Shown here piece by piece: positions 24,619 to 32,680 of a stretch of 64,000 nt of DNA (its first letter is position 1; each line of letters opens with the position of its first letter). Origin of the DNA: Cribrihabitans_A pelagius (GTDB lineage: Bacteria > Pseudomonadota > Alphaproteobacteria > Rhodobacterales > Rhodobacteraceae); assembly GCF_048820915.1 (NCBI RefSeq), contig NZ_JBMERR010000014.1:62001-126000 (forward strand). Reading direction: 5' to 3'. The notes under the pieces are model-generated. The model had not been told where the DNA came from, searched no databases, and worked only from the letters and a program-made list of their open reading frames with translations. Made by a program: the position numbers and the translations under genes.

Positions 24619-25212
24619 TCAGACTGACGCAGCCGGCTCCTGATACTGCGTCGGCTGGGCCACGAGGAGAATTGCCTCCGTCTCCCCCTCTGCCTCATTG
24701 CTGATGCGATGGTTGCAGTCACTGCGGTACCGCAGTGTGTCGCCGGCCTCCGCCCGGACGGTTCGATCGCCAACCATTACCGACAGCGCGCCGGACAGAC
24801 ACGTCAGGTGTTCAAAAGTGCCGGGGGCATGAGGCTTTGAATCAAGCTCCGCTCCGGGCTTCATCAGCAGTCTGTGCCACTCAACCGGCAGAACCGTTCG
24901 CCGAGGGCTCAGCATATACAATTCACATTTCCCATCCGCGCTTCGCCGCATCGGCGTGGAATAGTGGTGAAGGTGTTCGATTGGCGCGTCTTTCCCCGGC
25001 CCGCTTTCCAGCAGGCTGAGATCAACCCCGAGCGATTGAGAAAGAGCCCAGACAATGGAGAAGGTCGGGTTCGTGGCCCCCCTTTCGATGGCGGACAGCA
25101 TGGATCGGGACACCCCGGTACGCTCAGAGAGCCGCTCCAATGTCAGGCCAAGCGATTTCCTGGCTTCCTTCATGATCTTCCCGATATCGGGAGTGGTCGT
25201 ATGTGAATTCAT
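24619..25212 (-). CDS. XRE-family regulator with C-terminal cupin domain
   Basis: 197 aa from the ATG at 25212; a longer frame to 25272 is unlikely. The HTH_3 domain covers about residues 12-68 (LGLTLERLSERTGVSRSMLSAIERGATNPTFSIVWAL), as in PuuR/SutR-type proteins. The cupin_2 domain covers about 105-185 (HAPGTFEHLTCLSGALSVMVGDRTVRAEAGDTLRYRSDCNHRISN). Such proteins bind a small amine or amino-acid ligand in the cupin and regulate its catabolism. It lies head to tail upstream of the mttB promoter and probably controls that operon and itself. Confidence 0.88.
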   Translation of the reverse strand: MNSHTTTPDIGKIMKEARKSLGLTLERLSERTGVSRSMLSAIERGATNPTFSIVWALSQSLGVDLSLLESGPGKDAPIEHLHHYSTPMRRSADGKCELYMLSPRRTVLPVEWHRLLMKPGAELDSKPHAPGTFEHLTCLSGALSVMVGDRTVRAEAGDTLRYRSDCNHRISNEAEGETEAILLVAQPTQYQEPAASV

Positions 25213-25214
25213 TT

Positions 25215-25282
25215 CTGGATTCCAGTATATTAGATTGCTCCTTGATGGCAGCGAGAGCCTTGCTAAGTCCACAATATTGGAA
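25215..25282. promoter_or_regulatory. Candidate autoregulatory sites of the XRE-cupin gene
   Basis: CTGGATTCCAG (25215-25225) is a palindrome that overlaps the expected ribosome site. TTCCAGTAT (25220-25228) and, inverted, TTCCAATAT (25282-25274) repeat the element found near the mttB promoter at 24546-24554. The shared TTCCA(A/G)TAT core suggests one regulator acting at both promoters. Confidence 0.4.
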
Positions 25283-25490
25283 TTCGTGCGGAATGCCAGA
25301 GCCAGGACTGCGGGAACGGGGCGCGCCAGTCAGGCAGTTCATGCAGGCAAATTGATCCGCCAAAGCGGTTTCGCCGGTTCTATTCCAACCCTTCCTGCTT
25401 TCTGCCGCGCCTTTCGGCTGAGGTGTTTTGGGTCGGGATGTATCGATCTTCAATGGGATGCATGATTCACGCTTCGGAAAACGGAGCGGG

Positions 25491-25655
25491 AATATCAACG
25501 ACCTTTTCGAGCTGTCCGATGAAACTATGGCCAAGCTTTCCCCTTTCTTCCCGAAGTCGCATGGCAAGCCACGGGTTGATGGCAGAAGGGTGGTGAGCGG
25601 GATTATCTTCATCAATCTGTCAATCGGCATGAAATCGCGAGACTGCATAGGCATT
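25491..25655 (+). pseudogene. IS5-family transposase N-terminal fragment
   Basis: The plus strand reads NINDLFELSDETMAKLSPFF then PKSHGKPRVDGRRVVSGIIF and INLS. This is the start of IS5 (IS427-group) transposases, which begin with a short domain followed by DDRRVLSGIIF. Similarity is lost after FINLS and a stop follows at about 25671. Only about 50 codons are left. Confidence 0.65.
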
Positions 25656-25786
25656 CAACAGAGACCCGCCTGACGTGCGCGCAGCTGGCCGGAGGCGCCG
25701 TAGCCCTCAAATAGCGCAGGCGGTTCGGGCCGACGGGTTTCCTCAGATTCCATTGATGGATCATCGTCGCTTATCGGTGTTTGCAG

Positions 25787-25915
25787 TCAAACACCTGCCG
25801 GTCCCAGATGCAGCCTGAACCGGCTCGCCAGCTCGGCTGCGGTTTCCTCGCCCTTCAGAGCCTCCAGCGCGACCTTCGCCTTGAACACCGGCGCGCGTTC
25901 TTTGCGTTTCGACAT
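25787..25915 (-). pseudogene. IS3-family OrfA fragment
   Basis: The minus-strand ATG at 25915 starts MSKRKERAPVFKAKVALEAL, then KGEETAAELASRFRLH, the HTH of IS3 OrfA proteins. It ends after 42 residues at a TGA (25787-25789) behind unrelated codons. A GGAGAAGGAGAT ribosome site remains upstream. The surroundings (25656-25786, 25916-26120) contain no other recognisable feature. Confidence 0.65.
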
Positions 25916-26120
25916 CTCTGATCTCCTTCTCCTCGAAGATCGAGCAGACTGCAAATCGTAGCTTATGTCAGTGCCCGAATTTCGGAGGGTAGCTCACTTG
26001 AGCGGCTGGAACCGTCCCGCTGCCGCCATCTGCGCTGTGGCCGAAAGTCGTTCCGCCGTTGACGAGCAGAATTTCAGTAAGAGTACACGGCTTGTGGCAA
26101 GCTAACTGCAAATGCCGTTG

Positions 26121-27002
26121 CTAGAACGCGTTCACTGTCAAGCCTGCTACGCCTCTGAGCCATCGAAAGAACTGCACCGAGCGCCCCTTGGCTTGTTGCT
26201 CTTCTGAAATCTCCAGCCAGTATCCGTTTGGCCCCACCACAGTTGTTGGCGAAATCTGGACAAGACTGCCTGCGTTGAGTTCGTATTCTATCATGTTGCG
26301 ATCCACCACGGCGACGCCAACCGAATTCTTGGCCGCCTGAATGGCAAGCTCAAGCGTTGCAAATTCCATCGATGTCCCGCTTGGAAGATCCGGGTTGTCT
26401 GGCTCAAGTGCCAGCCAGTCTTCCCACAAGGGGAACCGTACCCCCTTGTCGAAGACATGCAAAAGGCAGCTCGCCCGCATGGCCTCACGGTCCTCGAAAA
26501 GTGCGGGCGAGCAGACGGCGATATGCTGCTCCACCAGCAATTGCACATGTTCCGATCCTGCGGTGGGTTGGGCACCGAACTGCACGACGCAATCCATGCG
26601 GATATCCGGCCGTGCCACAGTGTGGACCGCCAATTCGACACCCGGAAACCGTTGCGGATAGGACGACAGGCGCCGCGTCAGCCAGCGGGACGCCAAGGTG
26701 GGGGGCGCCAGAAGGTTTATTTTTTGCCGTTTCAGGGAGCCCGTGGCTTCGCCCACGGCGTCTTCAAGAAGGCCGAACGTCTCATAGACCCGCTGATGGA
26801 GAGCCCGGCCCTCGTCCGTCAATGAAATGCTGTTGCCGACACGATCAAACAGCTTGAGGTCCAATGTATCCTCCAATGCCTTGATCTGGCGGCTTACAGC
26901 ACTTTGGGTGACGCCAAGCTGCCGGGCCGCGCCCGTGACGCTGAGACAATTGCCAACAACCGAAAACGCCCGGAGCGAGGTAAGGCTAGGAAGAGTGTTC
27001 AT
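26121..27002 (-). CDS. GcvA-like LysR-type regulator, divergent from the dddP operon
   Basis: 293 aa from the ATG at 27002 (MNTLPSLTSLRAFSVVGNCL); an in-frame ATG 12 codons earlier is possible. The HTH is SVTGAARQLGVTQSAVSRQIKALED and the effector domain starts near residue 90 (INLLAPPTLASRWLTRRLSSYPQRFPGVEL), the GcvA pattern. It is divergent from the fumarate lyase-ALDH-AKR-dddP-BCCT genes, with a strong inverted repeat in between. It probably regulates them in response to DMSP, acrylate or an amino acid. Confidence 0.88.
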   Translation of the reverse strand: MNTLPSLTSLRAFSVVGNCLSVTGAARQLGVTQSAVSRQIKALEDTLDLKLFDRVGNSISLTDEGRALHQRVYETFGLLEDAVGEATGSLKRQKINLLAPPTLASRWLTRRLSSYPQRFPGVELAVHTVARPDIRMDCVVQFGAQPTAGSEHVQLLVEQHIAVCSPALFEDREAMRASCLLHVFDKGVRFPLWEDWLALEPDNPDLPSGTSMEFATLELAIQAAKNSVGVAVVDRNMIEYELNAGSLVQISPTTVVGPNGYWLEISEEQQAKGRSVQFFRWLRGVAGLTVNAF

Positions 27003-27067
27003 GGGTTCGATGCGCACGCCGCTGGGAAGGGTTGCCACGTAGCCTAAGGGCTACTCGCGCCAAGGTC

Positions 27068-27101
27068 ATTACAAAAAAGAATGACTGTTCCTTTTTGTAA
27101 T
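27068..27101. promoter_or_regulatory. Inverted-repeat operator between LysR and the dddP operon
   Basis: ATTACAAAAAAGAA (27068-27081) and TTCCTTTTTGTAAT (27088-27101) are inverted repeats with 13 of 14 bases matching and a 6-base spacer. The site sits in the 134-base divergent interval and is the best candidate for LysR binding. Its symmetry is stronger than a usual T-N11-A box. Confidence 0.5.
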
Positions 27102-27136
27102 TTGCCTGAATCCCCGAATTTCCCCAAAGACGCGCC

Positions 27137-28534
27137 ATGGCAGCTCGACACAAGGGAGGCGTGGGGCCGGTGGATCACTTCAGGACAGAGCATGACACTC
27201 TTGGCGCGGTATTTGTCCCCGCGGCTGCCTGCTATGGTGCTCAAACACAGCGCTCCGTTGGCCTATTCCCCGTTTCCGGTGCGCAGGAACTATCTGCATA
27301 TCCGCAGCTGATAGAGGCCATTCTGCACGTCAAACGCGCGGCTGCGCGAACCAACGCGGCCATCGGCGCGCTGCCGAAAGACGTCGAAACCGCGATCAGC
27401 GCAGCCATTGACCACCTGTTGGCCCGATCTCTGGAGACTGATTTCCCCATACATTCATTTCATGGAGGTGGCGGGATCGGCATCAACATGAACGTGAATG
27501 AAGTGCTGGCCAATCTCGCCAATCATCAGGGTTTCGGCGCGCCTTTTGGCAGCTATGCGCCGCTGCATCCGAATGACCACATCAACCTCAACCATTCCAC
27601 CAGCGACTGCCTGTCCACCGCCTGCCATATCGCGGCCCGCGCAGCCTGGACGGGGCTGGAAACCGAGCTGCTGGGACTGGTGGATGATCTCGATCGGTTC
27701 GCGGAACGGACCGGGGATCAGCCCAAGCTCGCGCGCACCTGCCTGCAGGATGCGGTGGACATTCGAGCCGCCGATTACTTCGGCGGGGTCGCGCATAACC
27801 TGCGTCAGCTGACGCAGCGCGCCCGGGCCGATGCCAGCGATCTGGCAGCGGTGAACCTGGGCGGCAACATCATAGGCCGGACCGATGATTGTGATCCGGG
27901 CTTCTTCGCCCAGATCATTGATCAGTTGAACGCGGTACTGAAGCAGGCGGGTCTGGACCATGATCTGCGCCGCGCGCAGAATCTGTTTGCGGCTTCGCAG
28001 GCTCATGATCCGCTGCAGAACCTGGCCGCGTCGCTGGAACAGATCGCCCGGACTCTTATCCGCATTGGCGGAGATCTGCGCCTGATGGCATCAGGACCGA
28101 ATGCAGGCTTCGGCGAGATCCGCTTGCCGGAAAAACAGCCTGGCTCTTCGGCCATCCCAGGCAAGATCAACCCGACGATTCCGGAATTCACCATGCAATG
28201 CGCCATGATGGCCTGCGGCCGCGCGGCGACGGTGCGCATGACCCAGGATCACGGGGAACTGGATTACAACCCCTGGCAGATGCTGGTCGTGATCGCCCTG
28301 CTGGACATGACCGCCCTGTTGCAGAGCGGCGTCGCCTCGCTGCGCCGCAACTGCGTGCATGAGCTGGAATTGAACACCCAGCGCAACACCGAGAATGCGC
28401 AAGGGCTGGGGCCGAGTCTCATGCAGCTAAAACGCAAATTTGGCTACAGCCGTGCCTCGGCTGTGGCGAAACGGGCCGCGGGCGATGTGTCCATCGTGCG
28501 CGCAGCACTTTCCGGAATAGAGGAAGTACAATGA
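27137..28534 (+). CDS. Aspartate ammonia-lyase / fumarase-superfamily lyase
   Basis: 465 aa. A GTG at 27170 behind GGGAGG is an alternative start. The superfamily signature GSSAIPGKINPTIPE (normally GSSxMPxKxNP) is present. Other motifs are HSFHGGGGIGINMNVNEVLAN, HPNDHINLNHSTSDC and FTMQCAMMACGR. Aspartase and fumarase add or remove ammonia or water from fumarate through a carbanion stabilised by the GSS loop. The Met to Ile and Ala to Gly changes in the loop mean the substrate may differ from aspartate. It overlaps the ALDH gene by 4 bases (ATGA) and is first in the operon. Confidence 0.82.
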   Translation: MAARHKGGVGPVDHFRTEHDTLGAVFVPAAACYGAQTQRSVGLFPVSGAQELSAYPQLIEAILHVKRAAARTNAAIGALPKDVETAISAAIDHLLARSLETDFPIHSFHGGGGIGINMNVNEVLANLANHQGFGAPFGSYAPLHPNDHINLNHSTSDCLSTACHIAARAAWTGLETELLGLVDDLDRFAERTGDQPKLARTCLQDAVDIRAADYFGGVAHNLRQLTQRARADASDLAAVNLGGNIIGRTDDCDPGFFAQIIDQLNAVLKQAGLDHDLRRAQNLFAASQAHDPLQNLAASLEQIARTLIRIGGDLRLMASGPNAGFGEIRLPEKQPGSSAIPGKINPTIPEFTMQCAMMACGRAATVRMTQDHGELDYNPWQMLVVIALLDMTALLQSGVASLRRNCVHELELNTQRNTENAQGLGPSLMQLKRKFGYSRASAVAKRAAGDVSIVRAALSGIEEVQ

Positions 28535-30024
28535 CACTCGATGCAGATCTGAGCTGGGCCAAGGCCTGGCTGAAAGAGGACAGGAAGCAATATATCAACG
28601 GCCAGTGGGTGGCCGGTGCAGGTCAGCCGTGGGAGGTGAAGAACCCCGCGACAGACGAAACCCTGAGCACCATTGCGCTGGCCGATGCGGGCCAGGCGGA
28701 TGCCGCCGCCGCCGCCGCCCACCGCTGCCACCAAAGTGATGTCTGGAGTCGCAAGACCACCCGCAAGCAGCGCGCCGACGTGCTCAATGCCATTGCGCGA
28801 CTGATCCGGGAGAACACGCAGAAGCTGGCCATTCTGGAAAGCCTGCCGAATGGCAAACTGCTCTCCGAGGCCATGGTCGATGATATCCCGACTTGCGCCG
28901 AGATCTTCGAATACTACGCCGGCTGGACCGACAAGTTCTACGGTGAGGTCTCCCCGGTCGAAGACGGCTTTCTGAACTTCACCAACAAGGAGCCGGTGGG
29001 CGTCTGCGCCCTGATCGCGCCGTGGAACTTCCCGCTCTATCAGGCCAGCCTGAAGATCGCCCCGGCGCTGGCCATGGGCAACACTGTGGTGATGAAGCCC
29101 TCCGAATACACGCCGCTGGCCACGCAATTCCTGTTCGAGCTGATCGACCGCGAGCTGGACCTGCCCGCCGGGCTGCTGAACCTGCTGGTCTGTGACGGAC
29201 CGGTCGCCAACCACCTGACGGTCAGCCGCGACGTCCACAAGGTGTCCTTCACCGGCAGCACCAACGTGGGCCGTCAGATCGTGCAGAACTCGGGCCAGTC
29301 GAACCTCAAGGCGGTGACGCTGGAGCTGGGCGGCAAGTCGCCGTGCATCTTCTTTGACGACACGCCGGATCTCGATGCTGCAATCGACCGCGCCTTTACT
29401 GTCATGTTCTCGCACAAAGGCGAGAAATGCTCCGAGCCGACCCGCTTCCTGATCCAGAAGGGCAGCTATGACTATGTCATGAGCCGCCTGATCGAGAAGG
29501 CCGAGGCAGTGCGCTGTGGCGACCCGCTCTCGCCGGATGCGCAGCAAGGCCCGCAGTGCAACCCGGCGCAGTTCAAGCGGATCATGGACTACATCGAGAT
29601 CGGCAAAGGCGAAGCCGAACTGGTGGCCGGCGGCTACGCGGATCAGCAGGGTGACAATGCCAGCGGCCTGTTCATCCGTCCGACGATCTTCGCGAATGTG
29701 CCGGGCTCCGCGCGCATCGCCCAGGAGGAAATCTTCGGGCCGGTTCTGTCCTGCACACCCTTCGACACTGCCGAAGACGCGCTGACCCTGGCCAATGACA
29801 CCACCTATGGCCTGGCCGCCGGCGTCTACACCGGCAACATCAACGTCGCGCACCGGATGGCGGACCGCCTGGATGCGGGCATGATCTTTGTGAACCGCTA
29901 TGGCTGCTACGGCCTGTCCAGCCCGTTTGGCGGTTTCAAAGAAAGCGGCTGGGGCAAGGAAATGGCCATCCACTCGCTAAGTTCCTACACCAAAACCAAA
30001 GGGGTCTGGATCGCCTACGGGTGA
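28531..30024 (+). CDS. NAD(P)-dependent aldehyde dehydrogenase
   Basis: 497 aa, the normal ALDH length. Motifs are IAPWNFPLYQASLKIAPALAMGN, the cofactor loop FTGSTNVGRQI, the catalytic Glu in LELGGKSPCIF and the catalytic Cys in HKGEKCSEPTRF, then EEIFGPVLSCTPF. It oxidises an aldehyde to an acid. Candidates from context are betaine aldehyde, or malonate/succinate semialdehyde from DMSP or acrylate metabolism, but the sequence does not decide. It is translationally coupled to the lyase gene. Confidence 0.92.
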   Translation: MTLDADLSWAKAWLKEDRKQYINGQWVAGAGQPWEVKNPATDETLSTIALADAGQADAAAAAAHRCHQSDVWSRKTTRKQRADVLNAIARLIRENTQKLAILESLPNGKLLSEAMVDDIPTCAEIFEYYAGWTDKFYGEVSPVEDGFLNFTNKEPVGVCALIAPWNFPLYQASLKIAPALAMGNTVVMKPSEYTPLATQFLFELIDRELDLPAGLLNLLVCDGPVANHLTVSRDVHKVSFTGSTNVGRQIVQNSGQSNLKAVTLELGGKSPCIFFDDTPDLDAAIDRAFTVMFSHKGEKCSEPTRFLIQKGSYDYVMSRLIEKAEAVRCGDPLSPDAQQGPQCNPAQFKRIMDYIEIGKGEAELVAGGYADQQGDNASGLFIRPTIFANVPGSARIAQEEIFGPVLSCTPFDTAEDALTLANDTTYGLAAGVYTGNINVAHRMADRLDAGMIFVNRYGCYGLSSPFGGFKESGWGKEMAIHSLSSYTKTKGVWIAYG

Positions 30025-30075
30025 TCCAGCTCCGTCCTCTCCACCATCAATTCATTCACTGGGAAAGACTGTCGA

Positions 30076-31173
30076 ATGAAATACACACGCCTTGGAAACT
30101 CCGGCCTGCGCGTCTCTCGGCTGTGCCTTGGTACGATGAACATGGGATCCAAAGACTGGAAACCCTGGATCTTTGACGAAACCGAAAGCGAGCCGCTGAT
30201 CGGCCACGCACTGGATAACGGCATCAACTTCATCGATCTCGCGGACTTCTACTCGGCGGGCGAAGGCGAAGCCGTGGTCGGCAACATCCTGCGCCGTCTG
30301 GCGCGCCGTGATGAGCTGATCCTGACAACCAAACTGGGATACCAGATCGGTCAGGACGTAAATTCCTACGGGACGTCGCGCAAGCATATCCTCGACGCCA
30401 TCGATGGCTCCCTGCAGCGTTTGAAGATGGATTATATCGATATCTACATGCTGCATTACTTCGATACCGAAACTCCGGTCGAAGAAACCATGGAAGCCCT
30501 GAACGACGTCGTGCGCAGCGGCAAGGCGCGGTATATCGGCGTGTCGACCATGTACACATGGCAATTCGCCAAGATCCTGAATGTCTGCGAACGGCATGGC
30601 TGGTCCAAGCCGATCAACATGCAGCTTCAGCTGAACTGCGCCTATCGGGAAGAAGAGCGCGAGATGATCCCCTACTGCATCGATCAGGGGATCGGTGTGT
30701 CGTCGTTCAGCCCTCTGGCGCGGGGCATTCTGGCCAATGAACCCCACTCGCTCCGCAACAAGACCGACTTCTTTACGGCGCAGATGTACAACGATCAGGC
30801 GTCGTATGACATCGCCTGTTCCGTGCAGCGCGTGGCGGACGCCAAGGGCATCACCGCCCCGCAGGTGGCGCAGGCCTGGGTTCTGCGCAAGCCCGAAATC
30901 TCGTCCATGCTGGTGGGGGCGGATAGCGTTGAACAGCTCGATACGGCCTTTGCTGCGCTTGATACCGAGCTTGATGCAGAAGATCTGCACGAGATCGAAC
31001 GCAATTACACGCCCTGTGACCTGATCAACGATTACACCGCGGAAAAGCGCACCCCGCGCACCCCGCGTGCAGCGATCGGCAAATATGCAGATCAGGCCTC
31101 GGAACAACACGACCTGAGCATCCCGAATTCGGAGATCGGCCAATACGTGGACCAGGCCGCGAACATAGCTTGA
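30076..31173 (+). CDS. Aldo/keto reductase
   Basis: 365 aa of the YajO/Tas-like branch. It begins MKYTRLGNSGLRVSRLCLGT. The catalytic tetrad is visible as Asp/Tyr in INFIDLADFYSAGEGE, Lys in LILTTKLGY and His in IDIYMLHYFD. The NADPH-binding end is VLRKPEISSMLVGADSVEQL. It should reduce or oxidise a carbonyl compound with NADP(H). The C terminus carries about 40 extra residues with a repeated IGKYADQA/IGQYVDQA, which is unusual. It lies 51 bases after the ALDH gene and is followed by a terminator-like hairpin. Confidence 0.88.
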   Translation: MKYTRLGNSGLRVSRLCLGTMNMGSKDWKPWIFDETESEPLIGHALDNGINFIDLADFYSAGEGEAVVGNILRRLARRDELILTTKLGYQIGQDVNSYGTSRKHILDAIDGSLQRLKMDYIDIYMLHYFDTETPVEETMEALNDVVRSGKARYIGVSTMYTWQFAKILNVCERHGWSKPINMQLQLNCAYREEEREMIPYCIDQGIGVSSFSPLARGILANEPHSLRNKTDFFTAQMYNDQASYDIACSVQRVADAKGITAPQVAQAWVLRKPEISSMLVGADSVEQLDTAFAALDTELDAEDLHEIERNYTPCDLINDYTAEKRTPRTPRAAIGKYADQASEQHDLSIPNSEIGQYVDQAANIA

Positions 31174-31179
31174 TCAACG

Positions 31180-31210
31180 GCCCGCGCACCAATGTTGCGC
31201 GGGCATTTTT
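31180..31210 (+). terminator. Rho-independent terminator after the aldo/keto reductase gene
   Basis: GCCCGCGCA and TGCGCGGGC form a 9-bp stem with a 7-base loop, followed by ATTTTT. It lies 7 bases after the stop, so it may end or attenuate transcription before dddP. Confidence 0.75.
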
Positions 31211-31244
31211 GCATGCAATCAGACCTTAGAAGGGGGATCACGTC

Positions 31245-32591
31245 ATGAATTCTCATCACAGAGATGTCCGAAAGATCGATCCCAGCCGCGGCGCAACGCT
31301 GGGCGACAACACGCCCAATGACAATGACCGGGTCGAGATCGGCCCGACCCAGCTGGCCTTCCGCGAATGGGAAGCCGCCGGGCTGCAGCTGCCCGACCTG
31401 CAGGCCATGCGCAAGTTCCGCTGGGAGCGGCTGACACGTTTCATCAACGATCGCGGCTACGGCGGCATCCTGCTGTTCGACCCGCTGAACATCCGGTACA
31501 TCACCGACAGCACCAACATGCAGCTGTGGAACACCCACAACCCCTTCCGGGCAGTGCTGCTGTGCGCCGATGGCTACCTCGTCATCTGGGATTACAAGCA
31601 ATCGCCGTTCCTCAGCGAGTTCAACCCGCTGGTGCGGGAACAGCGCGCCGGGGCAGATCTCTTCTACTTCGACCGGGGTGACAAGATCGATGTTGCGGCG
31701 GACAAGTTCTCGAACGAAGTCCGCATCCTTTTGCAAGAACACGCGGGCGGCAACAAACGCCTGGCGGTCGACAAGGTCATGCTGCACGGGCTGCACGCGC
31801 TGCAGGCGCAAGGGCTTGAGATCATGCCCGGCGAGGAAGTCTCCGAGAAGTGCCGCGCGGTCAAGGGGCCGGACGAGATCCTGGCCATGCGCTGCGCCCA
31901 TCACGCCTGCGAACAGGCGGTGGCAATCATGGAACAGGCCGCGCGCGAAGGTGTGCCGCAGGGCAACATGAGCGAAGATGACATCTGGGCGGTCCTGCAC
32001 GCCGAGAACATCCGCCGCGGCGGCGAGTGGATCGAGACCCGGCTGCTCACCTCTGGCCCGCGAACCAACCCGTGGTTCCAGGAATGCGGCCCCCGGATCG
32101 TCCAGAACAATGAGATCGTCAGTTTCGATACCGACCTGGTCGGCGCCTACGGCATCTGCATCGACATTTCGCGCAGCTGGTGGATCGGCGATCAACCGCC
32201 CCGACCCGACATGATCTACGCCATGCAGCACGGATACGAGCATATCCAGGCCAACATGGAACTGCTGAAACCCGGCGCGAATATCGAAGACATCAGCCGC
32301 GCCTGCCACAAACTGGATGATCAGTTCCAGGCGCAGAAATACGGCTGCATGATGCACGGTGTCGGATTGTGTGATGAATGGCCGCTGATCGCCTATCCGG
32401 ATCAGATGGTCGAAGGCGCCTTCGACTACGAGCTGGAGCCGGGAATGGTGCTGTGTGTCGAGGCGCTGGTCAGCCCCGAGGGCGGCGATTTCTCCATCAA
32501 GCTCGAAGATCAGGTGCTGATCACCGAGGACGGTTACGAAAACCTGACCCGCTACCCCTTCGATGAGCGCCTGATGGGCCAAACAACCTGA
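31245..32591 (+). CDS. dddP: DMSP lyase DddP (M24 metallopeptidase fold)
   Basis: 448 aa, the length of roseobacter DddP. An N-terminal creatinase-like domain is followed by the pita-bread M24 domain. The six DddP metal ligands described from Ruegeria crystal work fall at exactly the same numbers here: D295 and D297 (SFDTDLVG), D307 (CIDISRSWW), H371 (MMHGVGLCDEWP), E406 (LCVEALVSP) and E421 (IKLEDQVLI). DddP cleaves dimethylsulfoniopropionate to dimethyl sulfide and acrylate in the cytoplasm. The BCCT transporter downstream could import DMSP. The close fit distinguishes it from ordinary Xaa-Pro peptidases. Confidence 0.92.
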   Translation: MNSHHRDVRKIDPSRGATLGDNTPNDNDRVEIGPTQLAFREWEAAGLQLPDLQAMRKFRWERLTRFINDRGYGGILLFDPLNIRYITDSTNMQLWNTHNPFRAVLLCADGYLVIWDYKQSPFLSEFNPLVREQRAGADLFYFDRGDKIDVAADKFSNEVRILLQEHAGGNKRLAVDKVMLHGLHALQAQGLEIMPGEEVSEKCRAVKGPDEILAMRCAHHACEQAVAIMEQAAREGVPQGNMSEDDIWAVLHAENIRRGGEWIETRLLTSGPRTNPWFQECGPRIVQNNEIVSFDTDLVGAYGICIDISRSWWIGDQPPRPDMIYAMQHGYEHIQANMELLKPGANIEDISRACHKLDDQFQAQKYGCMMHGVGLCDEWPLIAYPDQMVEGAFDYELEPGMVLCVEALVSPEGGDFSIKLEDQVLITEDGYENLTRYPFDERLMGQTT

Positions 32592-32623
32592 GCAGACACT
32601 CCAGCTCACCAATTTCTCGTCAA

Positions 32624-32645
32624 CAGCCCCCAAGGCCGGGGGCTG
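32624..32645 (+). terminator. GC-rich hairpin between dddP and the BCCT gene
   Basis: CAGCCCCC and GGGGGCTG form an 8-bp stem with a 6-base loop, 32 bases after the dddP stop and 35 before the transporter start. There is no clear T-run. It may attenuate read-through into the transporter gene. Confidence 0.45.
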
Positions 32646-32680
32646 CTGGCGGACTTGTTTCACCAACCAGGGAGGAAAGC

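Noticed and set aside
28444..29973. 509-codon minus frame opposite the aldehyde dehydrogenase
   Set aside because: Antisense of a full-length ALDH with all catalytic motifs; no independent evidence for coding.
31245..32591. Xaa-Pro aminopeptidase or creatinase
   Set aside because: All six metal ligands and the flanking segments fall at DddP positions; the general M24 label would hide the better assignment.
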